Below are positions 4,559 through 6,774 of a stretch of 6,774 nucleotides of DNA, piece after piece. The stretch spans positions 1-6,774 of the forward strand of contig CAMWLB010000167.1 of assembly GCA_947174985.1 (NCBI GenBank), in the 5' to 3' direction. Within the stretch, counting starts at the first letter, position 1. Each line of letters starts with the position of its first letter. The translations under genes and the position numbers were made by a program. The notes beneath the pieces are model-generated. The model saw only the letters and a list, made by a program, of their open reading frames with translations. It did not search any database and was not told the DNA's origin. The stretch is from an uncultured Lachnospiraceae bacterium. Its GTDB lineage: Bacteria; Bacillota; Clostridia; Lachnospirales; Lachnospiraceae.

Positions 4559-5578
4559 ATGAAACTAACAAATGTTATTTTAGAATTGATTAAAGAAAGC
4601 AGTAATCCATTATCCAGAAGAGAAATTGCATATATTTCAAATTGTTCAGAAGCTGCTGTTAGCAAAAGTTTAAAAGAGCTTCTTGATAAAGGTCAGATTG
4701 TTAATATTGGGACTGGACGGCAGGTAAAATATGGAGTGGAGCAAAACATTCCTATATATCAAACAAATGTATATGTTACAGATTTTAAAAAGATAGAAAA
4801 TGCAAATGAGTTAATTAGTTATCTCTGTAATATCAATGACAGACTTAAAAATACATCGTCACTGTGCCAGTATACTAATTTGAATGCGGTCCTTAACATT
4901 ATTTCTAATGGGTATTGGTATTTGGGAAGTCCTCAAAATATGAATGATGGACTGGAACTTCAACGAGGCCTTAATACAAAGGACAATATTTTCTTTTCAA
5001 GCTTTATGGCAGAGCAAAAAGAAAGTATTGCGATGTGGAGTATGTATGCACAACCTTGGAAAGATGGTGTTATGATATCAATACCTGTAAAAGTGTTTAA
5101 GCAGTGGATAAGAGACATTAAAGTGGTATATAGCGCAGACCCGAGGACAAAAATGGTAGACAGAGGTACATTTGTTTATTTAGATCAAGCTAAGATTTCA
5201 GTTACAAGAGTGGCGTATTCTAATCAGGGGGCAAATGAAGAGATTGAAAATATTAATTGTGGTGGTGCTACAAATTATGTTTTCAAATTGATAGATGATT
5301 TATCATTGATTGGTTATATTAAAGATGATGCATGGTCTTATGAAAAAGAGGTTCGCCTAAGAGTTGATTTAGGACATGGCATTCATTATAAAGCAGTTGC
5401 TATTGATGTACCCGAGTATGTAATTGATTCAATGATTATAACTAAAGGACCTAGGTTTGATGGCGATCTTATGAATCGTTTAGAGGATGAATTAGATCGA
5501 AAAATGAAAACTCAATCAAGTTTGTTTTTTGATAAACTAAAGTATACGCCATGTGATGGGTGTTCGTATAGAGGATAA
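4559..5578 (+). CDS. Winged-HTH plus DUF2971 domain protein
   Basis: A 339-aa protein. I chose ATG 4559 (AAGGGG at 4548-4553, 5 nt upstream); upstream in-frame codons lie before any ribosome binding site and within the promoter region. Residues about 4-60 form a winged helix-turn-helix (ILELIKESSNPLSRREIAYI, then SEAAVSKSLKELLDKGQIVN, then GRQVKYGV), the type used in DNA-binding regulators. Residues about 100-300 match DUF2971: the opening 'CQYTNLNAVLNIISNGYWYLG' with 'SPQNMNDGLEL' (103-134), the central 'FFSSFMAEQKESIAMWSMYA' with 'KDGVMISIP' (146-176), and the conserved 'DDAWSYEKEVRLRV' (256-269). The function of DUF2971 is not established; such proteins occur sporadically in bacteria and mobile elements. 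Rare-type codons (AGA, ATA, TTA) and low G+C mark it as a recent import. It is probably cytoplasmic, with no signal peptide or membrane segment. A C-terminal CDGC pair (332-335) could bind metal or be incidental. The HTH might autoregulate its own promoter. Confidence 0.85.
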   Translation: MKLTNVILELIKESSNPLSRREIAYISNCSEAAVSKSLKELLDKGQIVNIGTGRQVKYGVEQNIPIYQTNVYVTDFKKIENANELISYLCNINDRLKNTSSLCQYTNLNAVLNIISNGYWYLGSPQNMNDGLELQRGLNTKDNIFFSSFMAEQKESIAMWSMYAQPWKDGVMISIPVKVFKQWIRDIKVVYSADPRTKMVDRGTFVYLDQAKISVTRVAYSNQGANEEIENINCGGATNYVFKLIDDLSLIGYIKDDAWSYEKEVRLRVDLGHGIHYKAVAIDVPEYVIDSMIITKGPRFDGDLMNRLEDELDRKMKTQSSLFFDKLKYTPCDGCSYRG

Positions 5579-5623
5579 AAGCGATTAGAATTTATTGTTA
5601 TGGTGTAATCTGATAAAGAAATG

Positions 5624-5648
5624 GCATCTCTTCGGAGGTGCTTTTTTT
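5624..5648 (+). terminator. Rho-independent terminator with UUCG tetraloop
   Basis: GCATCTC (5624-5630), loop TTCG, GAGGTGC (5635-5641) with one G-T pair, followed by seven T (5642-5648). The C(UUCG)G loop is exceptionally stable. It ends the cargo transcript 45 nt after the gene's stop and only 23 nt before the portal start, so read-through or antitermination is needed if portal is transcribed from upstream. Confidence 0.9.
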
Positions 5649-5671
5649 CTGCATATTTTTAGGAGGTGTGT

Positions 5672-6774
5672 ATGAAACTACCATCCATTTTAGGGAACAG
5701 GGGTGCAAGGGATAAGCCAAAGGACAGCTACGGCGGTTCGGCTTATTCCTTTTTCTTTGGGAGAAGCACCAGCGGAAAAAATGTGAATGAACGCACGGCA
5801 ATGCAGACCACGGCAGTCTATTCCTGTGTGCGGATACTGGCAGAGGCTGTTGCATCGCTTCCCATCCATGTGTACCGATATACGGAAACGGGGAAGGAGC
5901 GTGTGTACGACCACCCATTATACTATCTGCTCCATGACGAGCCGAACCCGGAGATGACTTCCTTCGTGTTCCGAGAGACTCTCATGAGCCACCTGCTGAT
6001 CTGGGGCAATGCCTACGCACAGGTCATCCGTGACGGAAATGGCAGGGTGCTTTCCTTATATCCGCTTTTGCCGGATAAGATGGAGGTTGACCGTGACGAG
6101 CATGGGCAGCTTTTCTACACCTATACCCGGAACACGGACGAGAACCCCAACTTCAATGAATACGGCAGGGTGCGTCTGCGGCAGGAGGATGTGCTGCATA
6201 TCCCCGGACTCGGCTTTGACGGGCTGGTGGGATATTCGCCTATCGCTATGGCAAAGAACGCAGTGGGCATGACATTGGCCTGCGAGGAATACGGCGCGTC
6301 CTTTTTTGAGAACGGGGCCACACCGGGCGGTGTGCTGGAGCATCCGGGAGTGCTGAAAGACCCGGCAAAGGTAAGGGAGAGCTGGCATTCCGTTTACGGC
6401 GGCTCCAAGAATGCCGGGAAGGTGGCTGTTCTGGAAGAGGGCATGAAATACCAGCAGATTGGGATTCCCCCGGAGGAAGCACAGTTCTTGGAAACGAGGA
6501 AATTCCAGATAGATGAGATTGCAAGGCTGTACCGGATACCGCCGCACATGGTGGGCGACCTTGACAAGAGCAGCTTTTCCAATATCGAGCAGCAGTCATT
6601 GGAATTCGTGAAATATACCCTGGACCCGTGGGTGGTGCGGTGGGAGCAGTCCATACAGAGGGCATTGTTCCTTCCGCAGGAGAAGAAGCAGTATTTTGTG
6701 AAGATGAATGTGGACGGCCTGCTCCGGGGCGATTACCAGAGCCGGATGAATGGCTATGCAGTAGGGCGGCAGAA
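5672..6774 (+). CDS. Phage portal protein, HK97 family (3' end outside window)
   Basis: The frame stays open from ATG 5672 to the window end (367 complete codons); AGGAGG (5661-5666) lies 5 nt upstream. Portal proteins form the dodecameric ring at the prohead vertex through which the terminase pumps DNA and to which the tail attaches. Recognisable family features are 'NVNERTAMQTTAVYSCVRIL' running into 'AEAVASLPIHVYR' (37-69), 'HPLYYLLHDEPNPEMTSFVF' (81-100), 'LLIWGNAYAQVIRDGNGRV' (108-126), 'LYPLLPDKMEV' (129-139), 'DVLHIPGLGFDGLVGYSPI' (173-191), 'FFENGATPGGVLEHPG' (211-226), 'FQIDEIARLYRIPPHMVGD' (278-296) and 'FSNIEQQSLEFVKYTLDPWV' (302-321). About 50 C-terminal residues are probably missing. 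In HK97-like phages, protease and major capsid genes normally follow, and are expected just beyond this window. Composition returns to that of the terminase genes. Confidence 0.96.
   Translation, partial: MKLPSILGNRGARDKPKDSYGGSAYSFFFGRSTSGKNVNERTAMQTTAVYSCVRILAEAVASLPIHVYRYTETGKERVYDHPLYYLLHDEPNPEMTSFVFRETLMSHLLIWGNAYAQVIRDGNGRVLSLYPLLPDKMEVDRDEHGQLFYTYTRNTDENPNFNEYGRVRLRQEDVLHIPGLGFDGLVGYSPIAMAKNAVGMTLACEEYGASFFENGATPGGVLEHPGVLKDPAKVRESWHSVYGGSKNAGKVAVLEEGMKYQQIGIPPEEAQFLETRKFQIDEIARLYRIPPHMVGDLDKSSFSNIEQQSLEFVKYTLDPWVVRWEQSIQRALFLPQEKKQYFVKMNVDGLLRGDYQSRMNGYAVGRQ

Larger units (their letters stand above)
4479..5650 (+). other. A+T-rich moron-like cargo cassette between terL and portal
   Basis: Base composition changes abruptly right after the large-terminase stop and returns to phage level just before the portal gene. 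By hand count, 4801-4860 contains 17 G/C in 60, against 31 in 60 for 4021-4080. The cassette has its own extended -10 promoter, one gene and a strong terminator. I see no transposase, flanking inverted repeats or clear target duplication, so entry by recombination between phages is more likely than transposition. Confidence 0.75.

Noticed and set aside
4473..5660. Insertion-sequence or attachment-site boundaries around the A+T-rich cassette
   Set aside because: I compared the edges (TTTTAAAAAAGAC and TTTTTTTCTGCATATTTTTA) and found only shared A/T runs, with no convincing direct or inverted terminal repeat.
6056..6665. Minus-strand frames of 139-163 aa and a plus-strand 87-aa frame (6009-6272)
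   Set aside because: All are shadows of the portal gene, which runs continuously from 5672 to the window end.

Overview
The window reads as part of a prophage or phage genome from a Gram-positive, probably Clostridia/Lachnospiraceae-type gut Firmicute. The grounds are strong AGGAGG-type ribosome binding sites, frequent GTG starts, moderately G+C-rich phage genes, and an HK97-type packaging block (P27-family small terminase, Terminase_1-type large terminase, HK97-family portal). The host assignment is inference; no taxonomic marker gene is present. All convincing genes lie on the + strand.

Layout. Positions 2-1329 hold a tight run of early/accessory phage genes: the 3' end of a larger protein (possibly an amidoligase-family protein), a DUF4314-like protein, and two small unknown proteins. 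A 12-bp-stem hairpin at 1349-1390 closes this run. Positions 1358-2372 hold two unrelated small genes (155 and 86 aa), each preceded by a copy of the same leader of about 100 bp. The leader contains a promoter-like box, an RNA hairpin, and a short overlapping reading frame for MCTTERENTK(K)RRA that ends at or overlaps the start of the downstream gene. A textbook terminator at 2395-2416 separates this block from packaging. Positions 2452-4478 encode the two terminase subunits, joined by a 1-nt stop/start overlap. Positions 5672-6774 encode the portal protein, which runs off the window end.

Between large terminase and portal sits a strikingly A+T-rich cassette (about 4479-5650): an extended -10 promoter, one gene for a winged-HTH plus DUF2971 protein of 339 aa, and a UUCG-loop terminator. 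It has the layout of a phage 'moron', an independently transcribed cargo gene dropped into the structural operon, plausibly a host-benefit, defence or superinfection-control gene.

The two most interesting items are the duplicated leader module, which may be a regulatory element reused in front of different genes, and the HTH-DUF2971 cargo gene. There is no tRNA, rRNA, CRISPR array, insertion sequence or att site that I can support. No gene-free stretch exceeds 300 bases.
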